This document shows, in pieces, positions 55,600 through 63,734 of a DNA stretch of 64,000 bases (position 1 is its first letter; each line of letters begins with the position of its first letter). The notes below the pieces were generated by a model. It worked only from the letters and a program-made list of their open reading frames with translations. It searched no databases and had not been told where the DNA came from. The stretch spans positions 1,488,001-1,552,000 of the forward strand of contig NC_009488.1 of the NCBI RefSeq assembly GCF_000063545.1, written 5' to 3'. The DNA comes from Orientia tsutsugamushi str. Boryong (GTDB taxonomy: Bacteria > Pseudomonadota > Alphaproteobacteria > Rickettsiales > Rickettsiaceae). The translations under genes were made by a program, and so were the position numbers.

Positions 55600-56127
55600 A
55601 TGAAAAAAATCAATTACGAAGAACTTATTGATCAATCCATGTTAAATGTTGTTAAACAAGCTCTTAAGTTTGCTTCTACTGCCTGCAATTTAGAAGATAA
55701 TTATTTTTATATATCATTTTGTACAATATTCCCAGGTGTGAAAATATCTGAGCACTTAAGAGTTAAGTATGTAGAACAAATGACTATTGTGTTACAACAT
55801 CAGTTTTCAGATTTAGTAATTGAGAGTGACTTTTTTTCAGTTTGTTTAAGTTTTAGTGGTAAAATTGAAAAAATTGTTGTTCCGTGGAAATCAATAATTA
55901 TGTTTATTGATCCAGAAGCGCAGCTACGAATCAAGCTGTTTTATTATGTAAATAAGTATAAACAGCAGCTTTATAAAAATGTCGATAGTATTGTTGAGGA
56001 TAGTAGCAAAGAAAATAAAAATCAATATTGCGATCAGTTAGTAGCTACAAATGAAAAGTTGAAAAATATGAAAGACATAGTAGGAAATAAAGTTGTTAGT
56101 CTTGACAGCTTTAGGAAGAAGATCTAG
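55600..56127 (+). CDS. sspB: SspB-type ClpXP adaptor
   Basis: 175 residues matching alphaproteobacterial SspB: YFYISFCTIFPGVKISEHLR, EQMTIVLQHQFSDLVI, FSVCLSFSGKIEKIVVPWKSIIMFIDPEAQLRIKL. The C-terminal tail is charged and ends SLDSFRKKI, a plausible ClpX-binding peptide. It delivers ssrA-tagged proteins to ClpXP in relatives. The stop overlaps the rnhA start by one base. Confidence 0.82.
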   Translation: MKKINYEELIDQSMLNVVKQALKFASTACNLEDNYFYISFCTIFPGVKISEHLRVKYVEQMTIVLQHQFSDLVIESDFFSVCLSFSGKIEKIVVPWKSIIMFIDPEAQLRIKLFYYVNKYKQQLYKNVDSIVEDSSKENKNQYCDQLVATNEKLKNMKDIVGNKVVSLDSFRKKI

Positions 56128-56633
56128 TGACTAACTATGCTTGCTCTATCACTAACAACATTCCAGTTAAGATATATACAGATGGCGCATGTAGCCATAA
56201 TCCAGGGCCAGGAGGTTGGGGAGTATATTTAAGTTATAAGAATCATGAAAAAAAAGTTTATGGATCTAACATAAATACTACAAATAACCGAATGGAGTTA
56301 ACAGCAACAATAGAGGCGTTGCGGCTTCTTAAGCATAGTTATAAAGTAGAATTATATACTGACAGTCAGTATGTTCAAATGGGTATTACTAAGTGGATAA
56401 AAAAGTGGATAAAAAATAATTGGGAAACAAGCAACAAGCAATTGGTTTGTAATGTTGATTTATGGCAGTTATTATATACTTTGATTCAAAAACATCAAGT
56501 TAGTTGGCATTGGGTGAGAGGACACTCTGGTAATATAGGTAATGAAATTGCTGATAAATTAGCAACTAATGGAAAAATTGAAGCAATGAAAATAGCAAAA
56601 AATAATGAAAATACTAAGAAATTTCTTGATTAG
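56127..56633 (+). CDS. rnhA: Ribonuclease HI
   Basis: Degrades RNA in RNA-DNA hybrids, 168 residues. The catalytic residues lie in IYTDGACSHNPGPGGWG (Asp), MELTATIEAL (Glu), LYTDSQYV (Asp) and GNEIADKLA (Asp), with WHWVRGHSG supplying the His. The start is GTG at 56127. The last 29 bp overlap the next gene. Confidence 0.95.
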   Translation: MTNYACSITNNIPVKIYTDGACSHNPGPGGWGVYLSYKNHEKKVYGSNINTTNNRMELTATIEALRLLKHSYKVELYTDSQYVQMGITKWIKKWIKNNWETSNKQLVCNVDLWQLLYTLIQKHQVSWHWVRGHSGNIGNEIADKLATNGKIEAMKIAKNNENTKKFLD

Positions 56634-56967
56634 ATATACAAGTAAGTTCGTTGGTGTTGACCAATATGGTAATAATTATTATATCTCTTTAATGAAAAGT
56701 AATTATTTAAAGAACAAAAATAGAATAATAATTTTTAATGGTGTAGAAGATCCTTCATCAATACCATGCGAGTGGTATCAATGGTTGCATTATATGACTG
56801 ATCATGTTCCATCTCTAGCAAATTTTAAAAAGTATGATTGGCAAATTAACAGAATACCAAATATGACTGGTACGGAATTTTCATATTCTCCATTAATAAG
56901 AAATGTGGATAGCTTGTTAAGACAAGAAGTATCTTCTGATTATAAATCTTGGCAACCAAAAAAATAA
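56605..56967 (+). CDS. NDUFA12/B17.2-type complex I accessory subunit
   Basis: 120 residues of the NDUFA12 family: GVDQYGNNYYIS, RIIIFNGVEDPSSIPCEWYQWLHYMTD, and the C-terminal KSWQPKK. The family is found in alphaproteobacteria and mitochondria as an accessory subunit of NADH dehydrogenase. It starts inside rnhA (29-bp overlap) and lies directly upstream of mlaD. Confidence 0.88.
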   Translation: MKILRNFLIRYTSKFVGVDQYGNNYYISLMKSNYLKNKNRIIIFNGVEDPSSIPCEWYQWLHYMTDHVPSLANFKKYDWQINRIPNMTGTEFSYSPLIRNVDSLLRQEVSSDYKSWQPKK

Positions 56968-56971
56968 GAAC

Positions 56972-57457
56972 ATGCAGTATAGTTATTTAGAAACATTTGT
57001 AGGCTTTTGTGTGATGCTATTTGTTACACTATGCATATATTTTGGTTATAAAACATATAATGATTATTATATAAAAGATAATAATTTTAAAACTGTTTTT
57101 GCTACTTTTCAGAATGTTGAAGGATTAAACAAGGGGAGTAGTGTATTCGTATCTGGTATTAAGATTGGTACAGTTGAAAAATTAACTCTAGTGCCATCAT
57201 CTTTTGATGTAGCTGCAGAGTTAAAACTATCTGCCGATATAAATCTTCCTAATGATTCCCAGGCAATAATTATGAACCGCGGACTACTAGGCGAGAAGTA
57301 TATTACTATTATTCCTGGAGTAGAGGAAAATTATATTGCAGACAAAGGGGAAATACATTTTACACAATCAGCTATAAATGTTGAAAGAATGATTGGCAAA
57401 GTATTCTCTGAACTTTTTGGCAGTAATTATTTTAAAATCTCTTCTAGCAGGCATTAA
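56972..57457 (+). CDS. mlaD: MlaD-family phospholipid transport protein
   Basis: 161 residues: one N-terminal membrane segment (~7-25) and a single MCE domain (FKTVFATFQNVEGLNKGSSVFVSGIKIGTVEKL, then ILPNDS-type NLPNDSQAIIMNRGLLGEKYITIIPG). It is the substrate-binding periplasmic part of the Mla ABC system for outer-membrane lipid asymmetry. The other mla genes are not in this window. hisS follows after 2 bp. Confidence 0.9.
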   Translation: MQYSYLETFVGFCVMLFVTLCIYFGYKTYNDYYIKDNNFKTVFATFQNVEGLNKGSSVFVSGIKIGTVEKLTLVPSSFDVAAELKLSADINLPNDSQAIIMNRGLLGEKYITIIPGVEENYIADKGEIHFTQSAINVERMIGKVFSELFGSNYFKISSSRH

Positions 57458-57459
57458 AA

Positions 57460-58731
57460 ATGTCAATCAAATTACAGCCAGTTAAAGGTAGCAAAGATTT
57501 ACTACCTGAAGAATTTGGAAAACATGACTACATTATTAGCGTTTCTAGGAATTTAAGTAAGTTATATGGATTTCAACCTATATCTACTCCAATCATAGAA
57601 TACACAGAAATATTTAACCGTACTTTAGGTAAAGACTCAGATGTTCTTAGTAAAGAGATGTACGTTTTTCTTGATAAAGGAAATCGTAGTGTTAGTTTAA
57701 GGCCAGAATTTACTGCGAGTATTATGCGTGCAGTTATCTATAATAATCTACAAAATAAAAAACTACCATTAAAATATTTTTCATCAGGACCAGCATTTAG
57801 GTATGATAATCCTCAAGCTGGTAGACAGCGTCAATTTCATCAAATCAATTTGGAGTGTATTGGTGATGGCTCTCCATTTAGTGATGCAGAAATAGTTCTG
57901 CTAGCTTATGATATATTAAAAAAATTAAATTTAGTTGATAAAGTAAACTTAGAAATAAATTCACTTGGCTGCATGGAATCAAGAGCAAAATATCAACAGG
58001 CTTTGGTTGAGTATTTTAGTAAATACAGAACTGAATTATCACAAGATAGTCAAAGTCGTCTTATTGAAAATCCACTGCGAATTTTAGATTCTAAAAATTT
58101 GCATGATAAAAAAATATCTGCATCAGCACCTAGTATACATGATTATTACACTATTGAAGCTAGAGGTTACTTTGATAAAGTGCTAGAATATTTAGAATTT
58201 TGTGGTATTAAATATACTATAAATGCTAATTTAGTACGTGGGTTAGATTATTACTGTCATACAGTTTTTGAGTATGTATCAACTCAAATTGGAGCTCAAT
58301 CTACTGTTTTGGGAGGAGGGAGATATGATGGACTATTCGAACAAATGGGAGGTAAATTAGCAAGTGGCAAAAAAATGTTACCTGCTATTGGTTTTGCTGC
58401 TGGAATAGAAAGATTAGCACTTTTAACTAATTATACCCCAGTGGATGTAAGACCTATAGTTATTATACCAGTAGATGAAGAATATCACCAACACGGTATT
58501 ATATTGCTGCAAAAATTAAGAAATAATAATATTACAACTGTAATTGATTTGCAGGACAGCATTTCAAAAAGATTAAATCGAGCTAATCACATTAAGGCAA
58601 GTAAGGTAATATTTATTGGAGCAATCGAAATGCGAGAACAAAGTTATAGAATCAAAGACTTAGATACTAGTAATGAATGTGTAATAATACATAATGAACT
58701 ACTTAGCTATTTGCAAAATAACTGCTCTTAA
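57460..58731 (+). CDS. hisS: Histidyl-tRNA synthetase
   Basis: 423 residues, class II aminoacyl-tRNA synthetase. Motifs: RPEFTASIMRA, motif 2 GPAFRYDNPQAGRQRQFHQ, the histidine A loop VRGLDYYCHTVFE, and motif 3 near GFAAGIERLAL. The C-terminal anticodon-binding domain (RPIVIIPVDEEYHQHG...) is complete. Confidence 0.96.
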   Translation: MSIKLQPVKGSKDLLPEEFGKHDYIISVSRNLSKLYGFQPISTPIIEYTEIFNRTLGKDSDVLSKEMYVFLDKGNRSVSLRPEFTASIMRAVIYNNLQNKKLPLKYFSSGPAFRYDNPQAGRQRQFHQINLECIGDGSPFSDAEIVLLAYDILKKLNLVDKVNLEINSLGCMESRAKYQQALVEYFSKYRTELSQDSQSRLIENPLRILDSKNLHDKKISASAPSIHDYYTIEARGYFDKVLEYLEFCGIKYTINANLVRGLDYYCHTVFEYVSTQIGAQSTVLGGGRYDGLFEQMGGKLASGKKMLPAIGFAAGIERLALLTNYTPVDVRPIVIIPVDEEYHQHGIILLQKLRNNNITTVIDLQDSISKRLNRANHIKASKVIFIGAIEMREQSYRIKDLDTSNECVIIHNELLSYLQNNCS

Positions 58732-58742
58732 TATCAAATTGG

Positions 58743-59231
58743 TTGTTCTATTATATGATTAAGATTAATACTAAGACTATAACTAGAATTGCGAGCATTC
58801 AAGGAGTTTATAGTTACCAAATTTTAGACTCAGAGCCTACAATAGATTCTATAATAGATTTTATTATTACATATTATAAAGATAAAAGTTCTTTAGAAGA
58901 TCTTGAATTAGATTCTGCTATACCTTGCTTTAAGCTAAGGACAAATTATCTAACAAAGTTAGTGAATGAAACTATAGATAACTTAGAAACCATTGATATG
59001 ATAATTTCCTCTTATCTTGCTGACAATTGGCAAATTAAAGACTTACATTTAATTTTACTATCAATTTTACGTGTTGCTACTTGTGAATTAAAATTTTTTA
59101 CTAGTACTCCATATAAAGTCGTGATCAATGAGTTTACAAATATAGCTAGTGATTTTGTTAAAGAAAGTGAAATTGGCTTTGTTAACTCTTTATTAGAAAA
59201 AATTAGTTTCAATGTACGAACAAATTTCTAA
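58743..59231 (+). CDS. nusB: Transcription antitermination factor NusB
   Basis: 162 residues. All-helical NusB fold with RIASIQGVYSYQI at the N-terminus and LHLILLSILRVATCELKF..TPYKVVINEFTNIASDF..SEIGFVNSLLEKI at the C-terminus. It acts with NusA and NusE in rRNA antitermination. The ATG at 58743 begins MFYYMIKINTK; the second ATG at 58755 is an equally good start. It ends the run that begins at sspB. Confidence 0.88.
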   Translation: MFYYMIKINTKTITRIASIQGVYSYQILDSEPTIDSIIDFIITYYKDKSSLEDLELDSAIPCFKLRTNYLTKLVNETIDNLETIDMIISSYLADNWQIKDLHLILLSILRVATCELKFFTSTPYKVVINEFTNIASDFVKESEIGFVNSLLEKISFNVRTNF

Positions 59232-59415
59232 ACTAAAGTGTCATAATATCCTATCATTTTACAAAAAGTAGTAGAATATTCATAGAGTAAGTATGATAGC
59301 TGGCCTTTCTAATTGACAGTTATTGCTTCTTTTTTTATTTAAAAGCAATTGCAATAAAAATATTTTTGATGCTTATGTATAAGCTATATTGACCCAAGAG
59401 TTAACTACTCTACAA

Positions 59416-59790
59416 ACGCCAGTTTAGGATAAGAAAAAGCAGGGAAGGCATAATGTAAAAGGCCTATGAGAGATAATGTACAATTAAATTATGCGATATA
59501 TTTAAATATAATTTCAATTAATAACAGTTAATTTATTGCTCATATTTCTACAAGTATTAGTTCATAATACTATACTTAATAACCTGAACATTGACCATTG
59601 TAACACTTGTATATATATCTCTTTCTAACTGTTTCTTATTCTAAATTTGCATTTGCAAACATTCGAGCAATAAATAAATGGCTATTAATTAAAACTATAT
59701 TTAATATATCACATAATTATAATTGCACATTATCTCTTGTATACCTTTTACATTATGCCTTCTCTGCTTTTTCTTATCCTAAACTGGCGT
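59416..59790. mobile_element. IS982-derived hairpin MITE, 375 bp
   Basis: Ends ACGCCAGTTTAGGATAAG and CTTATCCTAAACTGGCGT, flanked by a perfect 5-bp repeat TACAA (59411-59415, 59791-59795). The interior is two long inverted arms as in the copy at 2538, with the centre reversed relative to it. The 92-codon frame at 59607-59885 crosses this MITE and is not a gene. Confidence 0.82.
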
Positions 59791-59880
59791 TACAAACATT
59801 AATATTAGATAATATAAGTTTTCATAAAGCAGTTACGGTTAAGTATCTAATAGAATCTGTAGGCTGTAAATTATTATATA

Positions 59881-59981
59881 GCTAAACTACTATAAAACAA
59901 TTATTATAAAACGAAACATCACTGTAACTTAAATACCGTTTTTGAAAAGTATATAACATAACTGTTTTGTAATGGTTTAGC
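59881..59981. repeat. TATA-type hairpin MITE, 101 bp
   Basis: Runs from GCTAAACTACTATAAAACA to ACTGTTTTGTAATGGTTTAGC with TATA on both sides. It interrupts the IS630-like remnant between CKLLY and the DFN region. Same family as 7464-7571. Confidence 0.7.
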
Positions 59982-60215
59982 TATATTTTCCAATTCTTTA
60001 GATTTTAATGTAATTTGTCGTTACTTGCTTAAACTTAGAAATGAAATACGTAAAGTAGTTGACTTATTTAACGCCATTCTTGATGTTGTCTTTTACATTT
60101 TATAAAGTATAACTACCTTAGCAAATTAAGCTATATATCTTTTGCAAATTACATTAATTTGGCACAATATTAGATATGTGTGATGTGATGTATGTTCTAA
60201 TACTATTTATTTAAC

Positions 60216-60884
60216 TTAAAAATCTAGTTCAGCATAATATTTAGGCGGGAAAAAACCAGGAGTATAATCTTGTAATAAAGGCTTAAAACTAGGCCTAGAC
60301 TTTATCAATACATACCAGTTTTTCACGCTGGGATAATAATCCCAAATAACTTCGTTAAAATAATCAATTACTGAGATATGACTAGCTGCAGCAATATCTG
60401 CAATAGTTACTTGATCTCCGGCTAAATATGAATTTGATTGTAAAAGATTGGCAATAAAATTAAAATGAACTTTTTGACTTGTTTTTGCTATTTTTAGCAA
60501 ATCAGATCTTGGTGAACCGTAATTTTTTAAAAATTTAATTAATTTTTCATCTAATATTATTTTTGTGACTTCATGATAAAATTTATCATTAAACCAAGTA
60601 AACAGCTTTCTAATTGCGACATTTTTTTCTGGCTCATTGCATATAAAATGAAAGTTTGGTTCAATTTCCCTTAGATATTCAATAATAGTAAAAATATCAT
60701 ATACTACTAATCCTGATGTTTCAATTAACACAGGCAATTTGCCATTTGGGTTAAGAGTAATAAATTCCTTTTTCTTTAACCAAAATTCTTCCTTTATCAA
60801 AGTAAATACTGAATCTACTTCCTTTAATATAATTCGCAGTTGTCTTGAAAAAGGACATAAAGGATAATAATATACTTTTCTCAT
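60216..60884 (-). CDS. Glutathione S-transferase family protein
   Basis: 222 residues. The N-terminal thioredoxin-like domain begins VYYYPLCPFSRQLRIIL (Cys10 in the active-site position) and includes NPNGKLPVLIETSGLVVYDIFTIIEYL, where NxxGKxPVL and the E/DS-type glutathione contact are altered to YD. The helical C-terminal domain has YLAGDQVTIADIAAASHISVIDYF. The substrate is unknown. The gene is monocistronic with rnpB upstream on the same strand. Confidence 0.85.
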   Translation of the reverse strand: MRKVYYYPLCPFSRQLRIILKEVDSVFTLIKEEFWLKKKEFITLNPNGKLPVLIETSGLVVYDIFTIIEYLREIEPNFHFICNEPEKNVAIRKLFTWFNDKFYHEVTKIILDEKLIKFLKNYGSPRSDLLKIAKTSQKVHFNFIANLLQSNSYLAGDQVTIADIAAASHISVIDYFNEVIWDYYPSVKNWYVLIKSRPSFKPLLQDYTPGFFPPKYYAELDF

Positions 60885-60910
60885 GCATTTTACATAATCT
60901 AAATTGTATT

Positions 60911-61285
60911 GATAGCCTATAAGCCGAGTTCTGTAAAATATATTAATTAATATATTAATTACGGCTATTTATCTGGGGTAAATATTACTATTTACCTCAA
61001 GCGACCTACCCAAGCAACTAGATAAAAACGCCTTCTAACTTATTAGTTATGTTGCTTCTATTTGGTCTTGCTCCTAGTGGGGTTTACCATGCGTAATTTA
61101 TTACTAAACTACCGGTAAGCTCTTACCTCACCTTTTCACCCTTACCAAATTAATTTATTTGGCGGTATATTCTCTGTGGTACTTTCCCTAGAATTACTTC
61201 TGCTGGGCGTTACCCAGCACTATGCTTTTATGGAGCTCGGACTTTCCTCACAAATCTATAAATTTTGTGTAGCCATACAGCTATC
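60911..61285 (-). ncRNA. rnpB: RNase P RNA
   Basis: Class A RNase P RNA of about 375 nt on the reverse strand. The 5' part has GAGGAAAGTCCGAGCTCC (conserved region I), then GGTAACGCCC, AGGGAAAGTACCACAGAGAA, AAGGGTGAAAAGGTGAGGTAAGAGC with CTTACCG, and the 3' part ACAGAACTCGGCTTATAGG. The ends GATAG and CTATC pair as P1. A consensus-like promoter lies 9 bp upstream. Confidence 0.95.
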
Positions 61286-61294
61286 AACATAATA

Positions 61295-61323
61295 ATTATG
61301 ATACTATATTCAAAATTAGTCAA
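61295..61323 (-). promoter_or_regulatory. rnpB promoter
   Basis: On the reverse strand TTGACT (61323-61318), a 17-bp spacer and CATAAT (61300-61295) precede the RNase P RNA 5' end by about 9 bp. This is a near-ideal sigma-70 promoter and fits a strongly and constitutively expressed RNA. Confidence 0.8.
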
Positions 61324-61379
61324 CTAATTATCATACTTAAATTAAATCTATGCCGATATAAGTAGTATTCTAAGAACAT

Positions 61380-61689
61380 ATGAAAATCAGTGTTAAAGAA
61401 GATTTAGAGCTAAATAATAAACCAAAGGCTGAATCTGATGTTAGGTCTAATAGCAAATTATCAGAACTAACGAGTATTATTCGCTGAAAGCTAGTAATTG
61501 CCTTAATTTTTATAAGCATCACAATAATGCTTGTTTCGTATTTTTTATCTGAAAGTGGTAAAACGAAAGAATCTATAACTTTTACGGAAAATCATGAGTC
61601 AAGAGAAGCGATTTCTAGAATAGAACAAGCTGTAGACTTGAGAGCAAAATGGATAGAAGAAATACTAAGTGAAGTCAAAACATTAAAAG
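61380..61689 (+). pseudogene. traB: Probable F-type TraB, N-terminal fragment with TGA stop
   Basis: The frame starts at ATG 61380, meets TGA at 61485-61487 (after TSIIR), and continues in phase as KLVIALIFISITIMLVSYFL, a single membrane segment, followed by a coiled-coil-like helix AISRIEQAVDLRAKWIEEILSEVKTLKE. A short cytosolic N-terminus, one membrane span and a coiled coil fit the inner-membrane pilus protein TraB; I am moderately sure. At 61690 it runs into the 3' part of an IS5-family element, which supplies an early stop. CGA to TGA would explain the nonsense codon. Confidence 0.5.
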
Positions 61690-62007
61690 AAGGAATCCAA
61701 AATTCTTATTCATCCTAAGGTTAAAGCGATTACTGATACAGGATATCAAGATATACAAAAAATTCACAATAATTCTGAATTACCAAGGAAAAAAGCAAGA
61801 AAAACCCTTTAACTAAAAATGATAAAAAGAATAACCGTAGATTAGCAGGAGAAAGAGTTGTGAATGAAAACGTTATTGGTATGCTAAAACGGTTCAAAAT
61901 TATTGCCGATAAATATCGAAATAGATGTAAAAGATTCGGTCTTAGATTTAATTTGACCTCTGGCATTTATAATTTTGAACTATGTTAACCAGTTTCGAAA
62001 GAGGTCT
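61690..62007 (+). mobile_element. IS5-family element, right-end fragment
   Basis: 318 bp matching the last third of the IS (from AAGGAATCCAAAATTC to AGTTTCGAAAGAGGTCT), followed by AAT. orfB pieces are frameshifted in the lysine run (near 61795). The left part is missing; the junction with traB shows only short shared sequence. Its last 33 bp provide the start region of the following hydrolase gene. Confidence 0.8.
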
Positions 62008-62535
62008 AATGTAAGATTTAATACTGAAATTGATCTTGATAAAGTTGAAAAAGCTATATTTTATGCCCAAAAATATCATGGTCAGCAAAAGCGAGATACT
62101 GGAGAACTATACTACACACATCAATTAGAAGTAGCTTATATGGTATCAGACTACAGCTTTGAAACTGATACAATTATTACAGCAATACTACATGATACAC
62201 TCGAAGACACAACACTAACCAAAGAAATAATAAGTCAAGAATTTGGTAATAATATTGCAGAACAGGTTTCAGACCTCACCAGAATTAAGGATAATCAAAA
62301 AATCAGTTCTGGAGAAATGATTCAAACATTTTATAGGCAAAATAAAATAGAACTATTATTAATTAAGCTTTTCGATCGATTCCATAATATTCAGACTGTA
62401 TCAATAAAACCTTATGAAAAAAGACAAAAAATCGTCATTGAAACTCAGCAAGAATTTATACCTCTTGCTCAATACCTTAAACTACCAGAGATTGCCATAG
62501 AGCTAAATAAATACTGTGAGCTTTATGCTAGTTAG
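61975..62535 (+). CDS. SpoT-type (p)ppGpp hydrolase-domain protein with IS-derived start
   Basis: 186 residues. The first 12 (TTG start, then NYVNQFRKRSN) come from the IS terminus. From residue 13 it is an RSH hydrolase domain: KAIFYAQKYHGQQKRDTGELYYTHQLEVAYMV, the HD motif in TAILHDTLEDTTLT, FGNNIAEQVSDLTRIK and the second Asp in LIKLFDRFHNIQTV. All metal ligands appear present, so it could degrade (p)ppGpp. No synthetase domain follows; it stops after the helical segment IELNKYCELYAS. Orientia RAGE elements carry many such short SpoT pieces. No SD is obvious before the TTG, so expression is uncertain. Confidence 0.75.
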   Translation: MNYVNQFRKRSNVRFNTEIDLDKVEKAIFYAQKYHGQQKRDTGELYYTHQLEVAYMVSDYSFETDTIITAILHDTLEDTTLTKEIISQEFGNNIAEQVSDLTRIKDNQKISSGEMIQTFYRQNKIELLLIKLFDRFHNIQTVSIKPYEKRQKIVIETQQEFIPLAQYLKLPEIAIELNKYCELYAS

Positions 62536-62612
62536 AATGCAAACTTTTTCTAACTAGCATACATAGCATTATATATTTGCAAAATGGAGCATTGCTGCTT
62601 GAAATACATATA

Positions 62613-63182
62613 CTATCGTTCTGGATCATCAATTAATAATATATCACCTACAAAATCTCTAAATTGATCAATATCTAAAACACTAATGCTACTTTCACTG
62701 TGATGGATGCATTTGCTACTTTCATTGTGATTCATGCATTGTTGAGTAAAAAAATCATCTAATTGTTTCTGTAAATTTTCACTGTGACTATTGTATACAA
62801 TAGCTAGGCTAGATTTGTAAGGTTTGAACCGTAGAGATACATAATAATACTTCTCTACTATTAATCTTAGTGTATTAAAAGTAAAACTTACTTGTGTATA
62901 TAATACATTTTGTTTGCTTTGGTCTTCACAAAAGTATTCTAAGGATATAGGAAGATCATCTTGAGTACTACGTATAACCCTAATTGTTTCTGTTTCAGTA
63001 TTACGAAGCTGCACAATTTTATCTTGAATGCATCGATATGTGCTGTTATTCCATCCAAGCAAGAACAAAATATTATAACCTCCATGGTTAAATATACAAT
63101 TGTAAACTAATTTTGTTAGCTCAGCTAAATTATTGCTGTTAGGTAAGATTTGAATAGAATCATTAGTATCACTGATGCGCAT
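62613..63182 (-). CDS. Hypothetical protein, 189 residues
   Basis: Not recognised. It has mixed composition with no membrane segment or signal. A near-repeat of charged residues (CMNHNESSKCIHHSESS) lies around residue 150. The C-terminus ends DILLIDDPER. The ATG at 63182 is preceded by AGAGG (reverse strand). It lies between a SpoT-type gene and traD, so RAGE cargo is likely. The frame has normal-looking codon use but there is no outside support. Confidence 0.45.
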   Translation of the reverse strand: MRISDTNDSIQILPNSNNLAELTKLVYNCIFNHGGYNILFLLGWNNSTYRCIQDKIVQLRNTETETIRVIRSTQDDLPISLEYFCEDQSKQNVLYTQVSFTFNTLRLIVEKYYYVSLRFKPYKSSLAIVYNSHSENLQKQLDDFFTQQCMNHNESSKCIHHSESSISVLDIDQFRDFVGDILLIDDPER

Positions 63183-63278
63183 ACTATCCTCTTATTAAGA
63201 AAATTGTATTACACTCCTGGTTTATAAATTACATTAGCTGAATTATCAAGCTGTGTTTGTTGTATAAGTATTAAAAAA

Positions 63279-63734
63279 CTAATACACAAGCTCAAGTTTA
63301 TACTGAACATTAAGAAGGCCATTCTTTAAGGCCTCAATGTCCTTAACATTGCTGCACCATTCTTGACGAAAGCTATTCCATTTTAAGCCATGAAGGCGAA
63401 TGTAGCGCTTAGTGTTTTCATCTGGTTCAGAGGAAAATTTTAAAATCACAGCAGCTTTATTTTGCTGTTCCTTATCAAAAATATTTTTACCGATTGTAGT
63501 CCAATGATTCTGAACATTTGGATGTTGTGTTAAAGTTTCTTTTAGTGAAACAATTGCACCAAATAAAGTGTTTGTCTGTAAGTGATCAAGCTTAGCCTTA
63601 GCGACTAGTCCACCCATTTCGATAAGACGTCGAGTACGCATTTTACGTTCTTTGATTTTGAGGTTAACCTCATCCATGATTAGCTTAGCTTTTTTTGTTG
63701 GAGAGTAATTTTTTGCTGCATAAGATTTGCCATG
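63279..63734 (-). pseudogene. traD: Ti-type conjugal transfer protein TraD, frameshifted near its start
   Basis: The main frame (63279-63677, 132 residues) reads KIKERKMRTRRLIEMGGLVAKAKLDHLQTNTLFGAIVSL, the diagnostic part of Ti-plasmid TraD, with a C-terminal extension typical of RAGE versions (RYIRLHGLKWNSFRQEWCSN). Upstream, an ATG at 63734 begins MANLMQQKITLQQKK and meets a stop. One base change in the A7 run at about 63684-63690 would join it to KAKLIMDEVN. Translation may instead start at ATG 63677. TraD works with the relaxase TraA in DNA transfer; no relaxase is seen here. Confidence 0.7.

Larger units (their letters stand above)
59340..60110 (+). pseudogene. IS630-like transposase remnant (second type) cut by two MITEs
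   Basis: Three pieces read as one transposase when the two repeats are removed. 59350-59415 reads NIFDAYV...LTQELTTLQ; 59796-59880 reads TLILDNISFHKAVTVKYLIESVGCKLLY, with the second DDE Asp in LILDN; 59982-60107 reads SLDFNVI...LKLRNEIRKVVDLFNAILDVVFYIL. This is the DLNPIExxW-type end, with the Glu position replaced by C, a stop in the first piece and a one-base slip. It differs from the IS630 at 2199 (IEKFWANMKRW). Confidence 0.65.

Noticed and set aside
59607..59885. 92-codon frame
   Set aside because: Crosses from a MITE into an IS630-like remnant; the coding look comes from the transposase part.
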